A DNA stretch of 64,000 nucleotides from a bacterium (GTDB lineage: Bacteria > Actinomycetota > Acidimicrobiia > Acidimicrobiales > Bin134): contig JAPOVT010000003.1 of NCBI GenBank assembly GCA_026708015.1, forward strand, positions 1 through 64,000, given 5' to 3'. The position numbers and the translations under genes are program-made. The notes under the pieces were generated by a model. It was given only the letters and a program-made list of their open reading frames with translations, had not been told where the DNA came from and searched no databases. This document shows positions 44,599-53,505 of the stretch, in pieces. Each line of letters opens with the position of its first letter. Positions within the stretch are counted from its first letter, which is position 1.

Positions 44599-45534
44599 CT
44601 AACTATGGCACCTGTTGAGGACTGGTTGGATGGCGGCAGTTGAACCGTTCAAGTCGAATGTCGCCGAGATTGTCCAGCCACCGAAGGGGATGAAGACAGA
44701 CGCGGTGACCGTATCTCCGTCGGAGTCGATAATCGACTGGGCGAATCGGTTTGACTCCTCTGTGTTCAACAAGAAGGAGGCTTCGTTGGCGGTGCTGTTG
44801 ATCGCTAGAAATGACCTGCTCCCTCCATCGGAGTACTCCACTGCCAAGTTGTAGATGCCGATCCGCGAGGTTATGAAGATGTTCCAATTGACATAGGCCC
44901 TAAGCGTGTCTTGCCGCTCATCGCCGTAGATCAGGCACGCCACCACCAACTCGGCATTCAAACCGTGGGGCACTCTTGTTGACGCAATCGACTCGGTGAG
45001 GACACCCAATTGACGAGGTCGAGTCAGACCGGGGTGGTTGCGCCTCGCCTCATCAAAAGAGACCCATCCACCTTGAGACTCCGAGCTGGCGGGTTCGTCG
45101 GGCTGATCGGGCTGATCGACTACGCCGGGCTCATCAACATCATCGAGCTTCTTAAGGTTGGCGCACCCGCCGAATACGGCCTCCACGTCGGCTCCGAATC
45201 GGCAGCGATAGGTGTTGAGCAGCGAAAGTTGACTCTCCAAGACCCGAATACGTTGAACTACGTCCTCCGCGGTGGGGGTTCCATTGAATGGAGGTGTACT
45301 CTCAACCGGTCGGACGGGCATCCCATTCCTGCACCCTCCGGGCACGAGTTGGACGTCGACATCGAATCGGCAGCGATAGGCGTGCAGCAATTCCTCTTGC
45401 TCAACGATCAGTTTGTCTAGACCATCGATGTCCAAAAAGGACCCAGGCGAGGCGGCAGCTGCTTGAGGCACAACCACCGAAGAGGCGGCCAGTACTAGAG
45501 CAAGGACGAGCGCCGTCCACCACGCTTTAGCCAT
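44599..45534 (-). CDS. secreted protein with two YRCRF-GGC repeats
   Basis: The 311-residue protein starts at the ATG at 45534 with a signal peptide (MAKAWWTALVLALVLAASSV, probable cut near residue 28). Two copies of a motif of the form L..LL.(A/T)YRCRF..DV..V.GGC occur at about residues 44-68 and 100-124 with Cys55/Cys68 and Cys111/Cys124; an 18-base DNA repeat shared by the copies (45195-45212 and 45363-45380) points to recent duplication. A Pro/Asp linker follows at about 133-152. The C-terminal domain ends FGGWTISATFDLNGSTAAIQ, which faintly recalls VasI-like proteins of type VI systems. The function is unknown. It runs against glmM and glmS. Confidence 0.75.
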   Translation of the reverse strand: MAKAWWTALVLALVLAASSVVVPQAAAASPGSFLDIDGLDKLIVEQEELLHAYRCRFDVDVQLVPGGCRNGMPVRPVESTPPFNGTPTAEDVVQRIRVLESQLSLLNTYRCRFGADVEAVFGGCANLKKLDDVDEPGVVDQPDQPDEPASSESQGGWVSFDEARRNHPGLTRPRQLGVLTESIASTRVPHGLNAELVVACLIYGDERQDTLRAYVNWNIFITSRIGIYNLAVEYSDGGSRSFLAINSTANEASFLLNTEESNRFAQSIIDSDGDTVTASVFIPFGGWTISATFDLNGSTAAIQPVLNRCHS

Positions 45535-45605
45535 TGTATGCAGCCTATATTCGCTATCAGCACCCGGCAGGTCATTTCGCGACCCGCCCACTAGCCTTGG
45601 GGGAG

Positions 45606-48600
45606 ATGTGTGGCATTGTCGCGGTGGTACGGCGCTATTCACCGCGTATTCCCCCGACCTCGGCCGAGGTTCTCGACCTCTTGAGTCCAGTGGTCGTCTC
45701 CTTGCGCGAATTGGGTGGCAACGACGATCTAGCCGCGCTCATCGGTGAGTCAGTCCAGAAGCTGATCCAAGCCGATCTCCTTCTCCAGGGCACCGCTGGG
45801 CTCCAGGCGCTGCTGGAGGAAAGGCCACTGCGGGCCACCCTCCGGGCAACGCTGAGCGAGATCGACCGATTGATCGGCGCCCTGGAAGCCGATCTCGATC
45901 AGTCGGCTGGCGACCGGGCCTCTGAGACAGTCAACGCCGCCCTGGTCCAAATGAAGGACGCGGTGTGGGCCATTGGCAACGATCGTTTGAACACCGCCGA
46001 CGCGGTGGCCGATCTGGCCGGCCCTTCCCCCGCCCAGTCCGCCCTGGGCGTGTTCTCTTCGGTGCAAATCGCCCTGTCGGCACTGGACCGACTGGAGGTC
46101 CGAGGCCGAGACTCGGCCGGCCTCCATTTGCTGGTCAGCGACCATGGGCTCGACCCAACCACCCCGGCGGTGGCCGCCGCTCTGGCCGAGCGAGCAACCG
46201 ATCCGCTGTTCCGCTCAGGATCGGTGCGATGGGCCGACGGCTGCCTGAGCTTCGTCTACAAGGCGGCGGCGGAGATCGGCGAACTTGGCGACAACACTGC
46301 GGCCCTGCGAGCCGCCATCACCGCAGACGAGCTCTTGGCGGCCGCGGTGGAAGATGACAGGGCTAATGCGGCGGTTATCGGCCACACCCGCTGGGCCAGC
46401 GTGGGCATGATCAACGAGGCCAATGCCCATCCGCTCAACTCCGAGATGACCTCAGGCTCCGTACAGCCCTACGCCATCGGCGCACTTAACGGCGATGTCG
46501 ACAATCACACCGATCTGGTCGCCCACCACAACCTGGCCTTGGACCCCGGCATCACCACTGACGCCAAGGTCATCCCCGCCCTGTGGTCCTCTCGCTTGGA
46601 CCCCTCGGCCAGCGCCGACGCCATCGTCGACGCCTTCCGGCGCACAATGGCCGACCTCAACGGCTCGGTCGCCATAGCCGGGCAATCTGCCGCCAATCCC
46701 GGCCGACTTCTACTGGCCCTGCGGGGAAGCGGCCAGGCAATGTACATCGGCGGCGCCGAAGACGCTTACGTCGTGTCCAGTGAGCCCTATGGGCTGGTAG
46801 AGCAGTCCAACCGCTACCTGCGCATGGACGGTGAGACCCCGGCCGACCCGGAAAACGCCGAAGCCAGCCGAGGCCAAGTCGTAGCCCTAGACCGCGACCA
46901 TGCTGGAGATCTCAGCGCCATAAGTCGGTTCTCCTACGACGGAACCCCGCTGCCAGTGGCGGACTCAGACATCGTCAATGCGGAAATGACCACTCGAGAC
47001 GTCGACCGCCGAGGCTTCCCCCACTATCTGCTCAAAGAGATCACCGAATCGCCCGAGTCGTTCCGCAAGACCCTGCGCGGCCGGATCGTCAGCACTGATG
47101 GCAACCATCCCTCCCCGAGCTTGGCGGTAAAGCTGGGACCCGAGACCCTGCCCGACCAACTCCGCCAACGGTTAGTCGACCGGAGCATTGCCGACATCAT
47201 TGTCATCGGCCAGGGCACCGCCGCGGTGGCCGGCCACAGTCTGGCCCACTTCCTCCGCAATGAGTTGCCCGACCGACAGGTCAGCTCCGTTTTGGCCACC
47301 GAGCTTTCGGGATTCGGAATGCGATCCGACATGAGCGACACCCTGGTTATCGCCATCAGCCAGTCGGGAACCACCACCGACACCAATCGCACCGTCGATC
47401 TAGTCCGCCGGCGGGGGGCAAGCGTCATCGCCATCGTGAACCGGCGTAACAGCGACCTGTGCGACAAGGCCGACGGTGTGCTGTATACCTCTGACGGCCG
47501 AGACGTGGAGATGAGCGTGGCCTCCACCAAGGCCTTCTATTCCCAAGTGGCCGCTGGCGTGCTTCTGGCTGTGGCCCTGGCCGACGCCGCCAACGGGGAT
47601 CAGTCCGCCGACTCCCGCCAGCACGAACGCCGCCAGCAACTGCTCGCGTCGTTGCGCGATCTTCCCGAGGCCATGGCCGGCGTACTCAGCCTCCACAATC
47701 GCATTGCCGACATCGTCCGCCGCCATGCTTTGGGCCGCACCTACTGGGCTGTGGTGGGCAACGGTCTCAATCGGGTGGCCGCCGAGGAGGTCCGCATCAA
47801 GCTCTCGGAGCTGTGCTACAAGTCCATCGCCTGCGATACCACCGAGGACAAGAAGCACATCGACCTGTCGTCAGAACCGCTGATCCTGGTGTGCGCCGCC
47901 GGCCTGCTCGATTCCACATCCGACGACGTGGCCAAAGAGGTGGCCATCTTCCGTGCCCACAAGGCGGCGCCCATCGTGATCACCAGCGGCGCCGAAGCCC
48001 GCTTCGACGCGGCGTCCGAGGTCATCGCCACCCCCAACACCGGCTCGCCCGAACTGGCCTTTGTGCTAGCCACCATGGTGGGCCACCTGTTCGGGTATGA
48101 GTCGGCGCTGGCCATCGACGAATTGGCCCAACCCCTGCGGGAAACCCGAGCCGCCATCGAGGCCGAGGTGGCCGCCAGCAATGCCGCCGGCAACGCCGAA
48201 GTCGATAGCCAGAAAATGCTGGCCAGGCTTCGCTCGCAGTTCGCCCCCGCCGCCCAGCGGTTCTTCCAAGATCTGCGCCAAGGCCGCTACAACGGCTGCC
48301 TGGAGGCCGGCACCGCCGCCGAGATGGCCTCCATGTATCGCTATGCGCTGGGCATCGCCCCGCTCGATGCTTACCAGCTGGAACGGGGGCGGGTTGGCAC
48401 CCCGGCAGTAGTGCTGGAAGACCTCACCGCCATGCTCACCGTGGCCGTGGGTGAACTGACCCGGCCGGTAGACGCCATCCGCCACCAGGCCAAGACCGTT
48501 ACCGTCGGGATTTCTCGGGCCGAGGAATCGCTCATGGAGTTGCCATTGGTCCGGGCTGCTCTCGATGCCGGCACCCCCCGCCACCAGCTCAGCTACCAGA

Positions 48601-49091
48601 CGCTGCGCACTCTCACCGCGCTCGACCCCTCCGTCGCCGAGGTCACCGGCTACATCCGGTATGCCATCAGCGGCGATCCCGAAGCGTCCAACACCACCAT
48701 TCATGTGGTCGACCGGGGCGGCATCACTGTGGGGTTGGCCTCCCGCACCGAACGCGACCCAATCCTGCGAGGCAGCAAACACCTGGTGGCAATCGAGCGT
48801 GAAGTCCTGGCCACTCGAGGCCGATCGGACGGCCGTACCATCGTGCTGATACCGGAGGTCAAAGACCGCCAAGCCACTGGGCTCACTCTGCTGCACGTGC
48901 GTTTCCAGCCCCGTCTCTCCCCTGAAGCGGCCCAACAGGTGTTGGAGGGCTACCGGAACCGGTTCGCCGCCTTGCGCGACGAGGTCACCGAGACCGAACC
49001 CGACTTTCGCCTCGACCGGCTGGGCGCTATCGACACGGAAGATCTCCTATTGGAACCGGTGACCGAGCTGGCTGACCGCTGGCGTCCATGA
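45606..49091 (+). CDS. glmS: giant GlmS-like protein: glutamine amidotransferase and SIS domains with two extra regions
   Basis: The protein has 1161 residues; GlmS normally has about 610. It starts MCGIVAVVRRYSPRIPPTSA with the catalytic Cys2. A helical insert of about 150 residues (13-165) precedes ALDRLEVRGRDSAGLHLL. GHTRWASVGMINEANAHPLN follows. The SIS part has ISQSGTTTDTNRTVDLVRRR and SVASTKAFYSQVA, and EVRIKLSELCYKSIACDTTE with DKKHIDL keeps the Glu and His used in isomerisation. After AKTVTVGISRAEE (near 965) about 190 further residues have no known match. It probably makes glucosamine-6-phosphate for GlmM. GGGGGAG is ahead of the ATG; its end overlaps nnr by ATGA. Confidence 0.85.
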   Translation: MCGIVAVVRRYSPRIPPTSAEVLDLLSPVVVSLRELGGNDDLAALIGESVQKLIQADLLLQGTAGLQALLEERPLRATLRATLSEIDRLIGALEADLDQSAGDRASETVNAALVQMKDAVWAIGNDRLNTADAVADLAGPSPAQSALGVFSSVQIALSALDRLEVRGRDSAGLHLLVSDHGLDPTTPAVAAALAERATDPLFRSGSVRWADGCLSFVYKAAAEIGELGDNTAALRAAITADELLAAAVEDDRANAAVIGHTRWASVGMINEANAHPLNSEMTSGSVQPYAIGALNGDVDNHTDLVAHHNLALDPGITTDAKVIPALWSSRLDPSASADAIVDAFRRTMADLNGSVAIAGQSAANPGRLLLALRGSGQAMYIGGAEDAYVVSSEPYGLVEQSNRYLRMDGETPADPENAEASRGQVVALDRDHAGDLSAISRFSYDGTPLPVADSDIVNAEMTTRDVDRRGFPHYLLKEITESPESFRKTLRGRIVSTDGNHPSPSLAVKLGPETLPDQLRQRLVDRSIADIIVIGQGTAAVAGHSLAHFLRNELPDRQVSSVLATELSGFGMRSDMSDTLVIAISQSGTTTDTNRTVDLVRRRGASVIAIVNRRNSDLCDKADGVLYTSDGRDVEMSVASTKAFYSQVAAGVLLAVALADAANGDQSADSRQHERRQQLLASLRDLPEAMAGVLSLHNRIADIVRRHALGRTYWAVVGNGLNRVAAEEVRIKLSELCYKSIACDTTEDKKHIDLSSEPLILVCAAGLLDSTSDDVAKEVAIFRAHKAAPIVITSGAEARFDAASEVIATPNTGSPELAFVLATMVGHLFGYESALAIDELAQPLRETRAAIEAEVAASNAAGNAEVDSQKMLARLRSQFAPAAQRFFQDLRQGRYNGCLEAGTAAEMASMYRYALGIAPLDAYQLERGRVGTPAVVLEDLTAMLTVAVGELTRPVDAIRHQAKTVTVGISRAEESLMELPLVRAALDAGTPRHQLSYQTLRTLTALDPSVAEVTGYIRYAISGDPEASNTTIHVVDRGGITVGLASRTERDPILRGSKHLVAIEREVLATRGRSDGRTIVLIPEVKDRQATGLTLLHVRFQPRLSPEAAQQVLEGYRNRFAALRDEVTETEPDFRLDRLGAIDTEDLLLEPVTELADRWRP

Positions 49092-50500
49092 TCCCCGTCG
49101 TCACCCCAGAAGAGATGGCCGCCATCGATGCGGCGGCCCCTGAACCGGTCGAAGAGCTGATCGAGCGAGCTGGCACGGCACTGGCCCGAACCGCTCTAGG
49201 CATGCTGGGAGGTGGTTACGGCCGCCGGGTGACTGTGCTCGCCGGCAAAGGCAACAACGGCGCCGACGGACGAGCCGCCGCCCAGTGGCTGCGGCGCCGT
49301 GGTGTCCGTGTCGCCGTGATCGACGCCTCCGAAACACCCGAGTCGCTACCTCCCGCCCACCTGTCCATCGACGCCGCTTACGGCACCGGCCTGCGGCGGC
49401 CCTATGTTCCGCCTCCCCCAGCGTCCGTGCCCGACGCTCCCCAACGGGCTGCTCCGATCCTGGCCGCCGACATCCCCTCCGGTGTAAACGGATTAACCGG
49501 CGAGATCCTCGGCGAACCCTGGTTCGCCGATCAAACGGTTGCCTTCGGCGCCCTCAAGCCCGGTCTCATCCTCCATCCCGGAGCCCAGCGCTGTGGCCAG
49601 GTCACGGTGGCTCCCATCGGGCTTGACGCTTCTTCGGCCCGCACCCACCTGGTAACGGCGCACGATGTCAGCTGCTGGCTACCCGTTCGACCCGCCGAGG
49701 CTCACAAATGGCAGACCGCCTGCTGGGTCATCGCCGGATCACCCGGCATGACCGGTGCCGCCCATTTGGCCGCCGCCGCGGCAATGAGAAGCGGATCGGG
49801 CTATGTACGATTGAGCACGCCTGGTCTAGACGCTACCGACATTCTGGCTAGCAGCACCGCCTCCACCGAAACCGTCGGCCACCCCCTTCCTGCTGACAAC
49901 TGGGCCGATGCCATCGAGGCCGACGAGCAGTCTCGATTCAAAGCCATGGCGGTGGGACCCGGGCTGGGACGGCAATCGGCCACCGTCCAATCCGTCCGCG
50001 AGCTGGCGGGCCGCACGCCACTTCCCCTGGTCATCGACGGCGATGGCCTGTTCGCTCTCGGTCTTGAGGCCGATGGAGTTTTGGCCGACCGCACCGCTCC
50101 CACCGTGCTCACCCCCCACGACGGCGAATACCGCATCCTCACCGGGGAAGCCCCTAATCCCGACCGCTTCGCCGCCGCCCGCTCCCTGGCTGCGGCCACT
50201 GGGGTCCATGTCCTGCTCAAAGGCCCCACCACCGTAGTGGCCGATCCCGATGGGACCGCCGTGGCTATTGCCAATGGCGACGCCCGGCTGGCCACCGCCG
50301 GGACCGGCGACGTGCTGGCCGGTCTCATCTGCGGACTGCTCAGCGCCGGGTTGGAGCCTATGAAGGCGGCCACCGCGGCAGCCTGGCTCCACGGGCAAGC
50401 CGCCAGCAGTCGTCCGCCCGGCGGGATGACAGCATCAGACCTGCTCCTGGCCCTGCCCCAAGCTTGGGAGGCTGCGACCCAGCAGAAAGCCGCGCCATGA
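49088..50500 (+). CDS. nnr: bifunctional NAD(P)H-hydrate epimerase / ADP-dependent dehydratase
   Basis: The 470-residue protein repairs hydrated NADH and NADPH. The N-terminal YjeF-like epimerase (1 to about 195) has VLAGKGNNGADGRAAAQWLR and LAADIPSGVNGLTGE. The C-terminal ribokinase-like dehydratase (about 200-460) has AVGPGLGRQSATV, VIDGDGLFALG, LTPHDGEYRILTG, VLLKGPTTVVADPDG and LATAGTGDVLAGLICGLLSA. It overlaps its neighbours on each side by four bases, so it is co-translated with the GlmS homologue and alr. Confidence 0.95.
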   Translation: MIPVVTPEEMAAIDAAAPEPVEELIERAGTALARTALGMLGGGYGRRVTVLAGKGNNGADGRAAAQWLRRRGVRVAVIDASETPESLPPAHLSIDAAYGTGLRRPYVPPPPASVPDAPQRAAPILAADIPSGVNGLTGEILGEPWFADQTVAFGALKPGLILHPGAQRCGQVTVAPIGLDASSARTHLVTAHDVSCWLPVRPAEAHKWQTACWVIAGSPGMTGAAHLAAAAAMRSGSGYVRLSTPGLDATDILASSTASTETVGHPLPADNWADAIEADEQSRFKAMAVGPGLGRQSATVQSVRELAGRTPLPLVIDGDGLFALGLEADGVLADRTAPTVLTPHDGEYRILTGEAPNPDRFAAARSLAAATGVHVLLKGPTTVVADPDGTAVAIANGDARLATAGTGDVLAGLICGLLSAGLEPMKAATAAAWLHGQAASSRPPGGMTASDLLLALPQAWEAATQQKAAP

Positions 50501-51606
50501 GACCGACTTGGGCCGACATCAATCTGGAATCCATCGCCCACAACGCCCGGCTGCTGGCCGATCTGGTCCATCCCACAGAGCTATGCGCAGTGGTCAAAGG
50601 CGACGCCTACGGCCACGGCATGATTCCGGTGGCCCGAACGTCAGTAGAGGCCGGTGCCACCACACTGGCCGTGGCCTTGGTAGACGAAGGCCGACAGCTG
50701 CGTGAAGACGGCATCGACGTCCCCATCCTGTTGCTGTCTGAGCCCCGCCCCTACGAGTTTGCCGAAGTAGTGGAGCACCGGCTCATTCCCACCGTGTACC
50801 AAGGCGAGGGCTTGGCCGCCGCCGCCGCGGCCGCCGCCGCCGCCAACCAGTACTTGCCCGTCCACCTCAAAGTCGACACCGGCATGGCCCGAGTGGGCGC
50901 CCCGCCCGCCGAGGTGCTGATGCTGGCCGACGCCATCGCGGAACGCGACACCCTCGAGCTGGCTGGTGTGTGGACTCACTGCGCGGTGGCCGATGAACTC
51001 GACAACCCGTTTACCGCCTACCAAGTCGAACAGTTCAACCATTTGCTCTCCCGGCTAAGGCTCGCCGGCCACCAGAAATTCTGCCGTCATCTGGCCAACT
51101 CGGCGGTGGCCATGGCCCACCCGACCGGCCGGTTCGACATGGTGCGCTGTGGGATCGCTCTCTACGGAATCCCCCCGTCGCCGGATTTGGCCGACTGCCT
51201 TCCGCTTCAACCGGCCATGACAGTGCGCACTGAGGTGTCGATGGTCAAGACCATCGCCGCGGGCACACCGGTGTCCTACGGCCACCACTACTACGCTCCT
51301 ACCGACACCAAGCTGGCCACCATCCCCATCGGCTATGCCGACGGCTGGTCCCGGCGACTGGGAACTTCTGGCGGCGAGGTGCTGATCGGCGGACACCGGC
51401 GGCCCATCGCCGGAGTGGTGACGATGGACCAGACCATGGTGGATTGCGGCCTCGACCATCCCGTGACACCCGGTGACGAGGTGATCCTGCTGGGGCGGCA
51501 GGGGGACGAAGAGATCACCGCCACCGAGATAGCCCAGCGGCTCGACACCATCGCCTACGAGATCGTCTGCCAATTTAGCCGCCGCGTCCCCCTTCGCTTT
51601 TCCTAG
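50497..51606 (+). CDS. alr: alanine racemase
   Basis: The 369-residue PLP enzyme makes D-Ala for the wall. The PLP Lys34 is in CAVVKGDAYGHGMIPVA. The second catalytic Tyr is in PVSYGHHYYAPTDTKLATIP, and GYADGWSRRL, GGHRRPIAGVVTMDQTMVD are typical. A run of ten Ala at residues 107-116, coded by (GCC)4-GCG-(GCC)5 at 50815-50844, lies in a surface loop. The start is the ATG overlapping the nnr stop. It ends directly next to the stop of the convergent SDR gene. Confidence 0.96.
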   Translation: MRPTWADINLESIAHNARLLADLVHPTELCAVVKGDAYGHGMIPVARTSVEAGATTLAVALVDEGRQLREDGIDVPILLLSEPRPYEFAEVVEHRLIPTVYQGEGLAAAAAAAAAANQYLPVHLKVDTGMARVGAPPAEVLMLADAIAERDTLELAGVWTHCAVADELDNPFTAYQVEQFNHLLSRLRLAGHQKFCRHLANSAVAMAHPTGRFDMVRCGIALYGIPPSPDLADCLPLQPAMTVRTEVSMVKTIAAGTPVSYGHHYYAPTDTKLATIPIGYADGWSRRLGTSGGEVLIGGHRRPIAGVVTMDQTMVDCGLDHPVTPGDEVILLGRQGDEEITATEIAQRLDTIAYEIVCQFSRRVPLRFS

Positions 51607-52470
51607 CTAGCGAGACGGCGGAATCGCTTCGGGCAGGCCCACTGTGTACTCAGGGTTGGTTTCGCTCATGATCGACTCAGTGCGGGCTGCGATCCTCTCC
51701 TTGAAGTCAGGGTGGGGGAAGATCCAGAACTTGTCGTTGCGCACCGCGTCGAACACCAGCTCCGGGATCACCGCCGGATCGGTGCCCTCGTCGATGGCGT
51801 TGATCAGAGCTCGGTGGAAGGCGGCGGCCTCGGCGTCGGCCGACATGGGCCCACAGGTGTCGTCGTAGGTGTCGGGGCGGTTGCGCTCGGCCCGGAAAAT
51901 GCCGGTGGCCACCGGGCCGGGGCACAAACATGACACTCCGATTGGCGCTTCGATGATGTCAAGTTCCCTATGGAGCGACTCAGCAATGGCCACCGCCCCG
52001 TACTTCGAGGTGGTGTAAGGCCCGAGCAGCCCCCCGGAGGTGAGGCCCCCTACCGAGGCAGTGATCACCACGTGGCCGTCTTCGCCCTTCTCCAGCATCC
52101 GGGGAATGAAGCTGCGCACGCCGTGGATCACTCCCCACAGGTTCACGTCCAGCACCCAGCGCCAGTCGTCCACCGTGTTCTCCCAGGTGAACCCACCGGT
52201 GAGCACGCCGGCGTTGAGGTGTACCAAGTGGATCCCGCCGAAGCGCTCCAGGGCGGCGTTGGCCAGAGCCTCGTTGGCGTCGGGACTGGTCACGTCGGTC
52301 AGCATGAGCTGGGCATTCTCCAAGCCGCCCACCGTTTCGGCCAGCCCGGCCTCGTCGATGTCGCCGGCCAGAATGTGCATCCCCTCGGAGGCCGCCTTGC
52401 GCACCATGGCTCGTCCCATGCCGCTGGCCGCCCCGGTGATCACCGCCACCTTTCCAGCCAAGTCCTTCAT
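51607..52470 (-). CDS. short-chain dehydrogenase/reductase (SDR)
   Basis: The 287-residue classical SDR binds NAD(P): KVAVITGAASGMGRAMVRKA is the Rossmann glycine motif, LNAGV the NAG motif, VVITASVGG the Ser strand, and GPYTTSKYGAVAIAESL the YxxxK site. GDIDE after the second strand suggests preference for NAD. The substrate is not predictable. It lies on the opposite strand between alr and the peptidase; nothing nearby suggests a pathway. Confidence 0.9.
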   Translation of the reverse strand: MKDLAGKVAVITGAASGMGRAMVRKAASEGMHILAGDIDEAGLAETVGGLENAQLMLTDVTSPDANEALANAALERFGGIHLVHLNAGVLTGGFTWENTVDDWRWVLDVNLWGVIHGVRSFIPRMLEKGEDGHVVITASVGGLTSGGLLGPYTTSKYGAVAIAESLHRELDIIEAPIGVSCLCPGPVATGIFRAERNRPDTYDDTCGPMSADAEAAAFHRALINAIDEGTDPAVIPELVFDAVRNDKFWIFPHPDFKERIAARTESIMSETNPEYTVGLPEAIPPSR

Positions 52471-52541
52471 GTCAATCCCCTATTTGATCGCGATCAGTCG
52501 CCGCCATCATGGCCTACCGAGCGGATCATTTCCCGGTCGTG

Positions 52542-53420
52542 TCAACCAACCGAACGGATCGCTGTCTCCACCGCGGCAGCGGCCATCAGGCGAACCAGGC
52601 CAACATCAGCTTCTACTCGGCCGGTGGCCCCCACCACTAACGCGTCCCCATCGCCGTCGGTGTGGGCCGGCAGCAGTGCCCGGGTCATCCCGCTGTGACC
52701 GCTGCGAGCCACCCGGAAGCAATCCACCTTGTCGAGCATCGCATTGGTAGCAACTACCCCGATGGTGGTGTTGGTGTGCGGCTCGTCGTCGTTGCTGTCA
52801 GCAAACGGATCGGCAGACTGGTGTTCGTAGCTTCCTTCGATCAGCGCACGTTGCACGGCTCCGTCGTTGATTGCCCCCGCGGCGTTCACCGCCACCAGGG
52901 CCCCCACCGCCACATCGCCAACTTGGAGCAGGGTGCCGCCCAGCCCGCCGTCCACGCGGTTCTCCGCTCCCCGCCACTTGTTCATGGTGGCCCCAGTGGC
53001 CGCACCTACCCGTCCCAATGCGGGAAACTCATCGCGGGCCGCGTCAGCGGCCGCATAGCCAGCATCGGCACCGGGTCGCACTGAGCCGTCGCCCTCGGTC
53101 AGGTCGTACAGCGACATACCCACCACGATGGGCACCCGACCGCCCCGCGTCTCAAACCCCCGGCCCCGCTCCTCACACCACCGCATCACGCCGTCGGCCG
53201 CCGCCAAACCGAAGGCCGAGCCCCCCGAGAGCACCACCGCGTCCACCTGGCTCACCGTCCGTTCTGGAGCCAGTAAGGCAAAATCCCTGGTTGCCGGAGC
53301 GCCACCGCAAATTTCTCCTGAGGCAGTGCTCCCTTCGGGAAACAACACCACCGTGCAACCCGTGCGGGCCGTCTCGTCGGTCCAGTGCCCCACCAGCACG
53401 CCCCCGCCAACTCCCAACAT
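52542..53420 (-). CDS. P1/S58 family peptidase (DmpA-like)
   Basis: The protein, 292 residues from the ATG at 53420, matches the Ntn-fold DmpA/BapA family. It starts MLGVGGGVLVGHWTDETART; VVLSGGSAFGLAAADGVMRW, VPIVVGMSLYDLTEGDGSVR and GRVGAATGATMNKWRGAENR follow. Family members self-cleave before a Ser/Thr and act as aminopeptidases or beta-peptidases; here the likely cleavage region is near TNTTIGVVATNAMLD. The frame is open 36 codons further, to 53528, but that would cross the start of the divergent gene, and the shorter N-terminus fits the family. Confidence 0.88.
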   Translation of the reverse strand: MLGVGGGVLVGHWTDETARTGCTVVLFPEGSTASGEICGGAPATRDFALLAPERTVSQVDAVVLSGGSAFGLAAADGVMRWCEERGRGFETRGGRVPIVVGMSLYDLTEGDGSVRPGADAGYAAADAARDEFPALGRVGAATGATMNKWRGAENRVDGGLGGTLLQVGDVAVGALVAVNAAGAINDGAVQRALIEGSYEHQSADPFADSNDDEPHTNTTIGVVATNAMLDKVDCFRVARSGHSGMTRALLPAHTDGDGDALVVGATGRVEADVGLVRLMAAAAVETAIRSVG

Positions 53421-53505
53421 CACCGCCGACGGTACCGCATACCCGATCTGAGCACCCGGCCAAACCTTGCTCGGCCATTGTCTCAAGCTCTCGTAGACTG
53501 GGCTG

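Noticed and set aside
45534..45605. 24-codon N-terminal extension of the GlmS-like protein
   Set aside because: The amidotransferase needs Cys at position 2 after Met removal, so MCGIVAV at 45606 must be the start.
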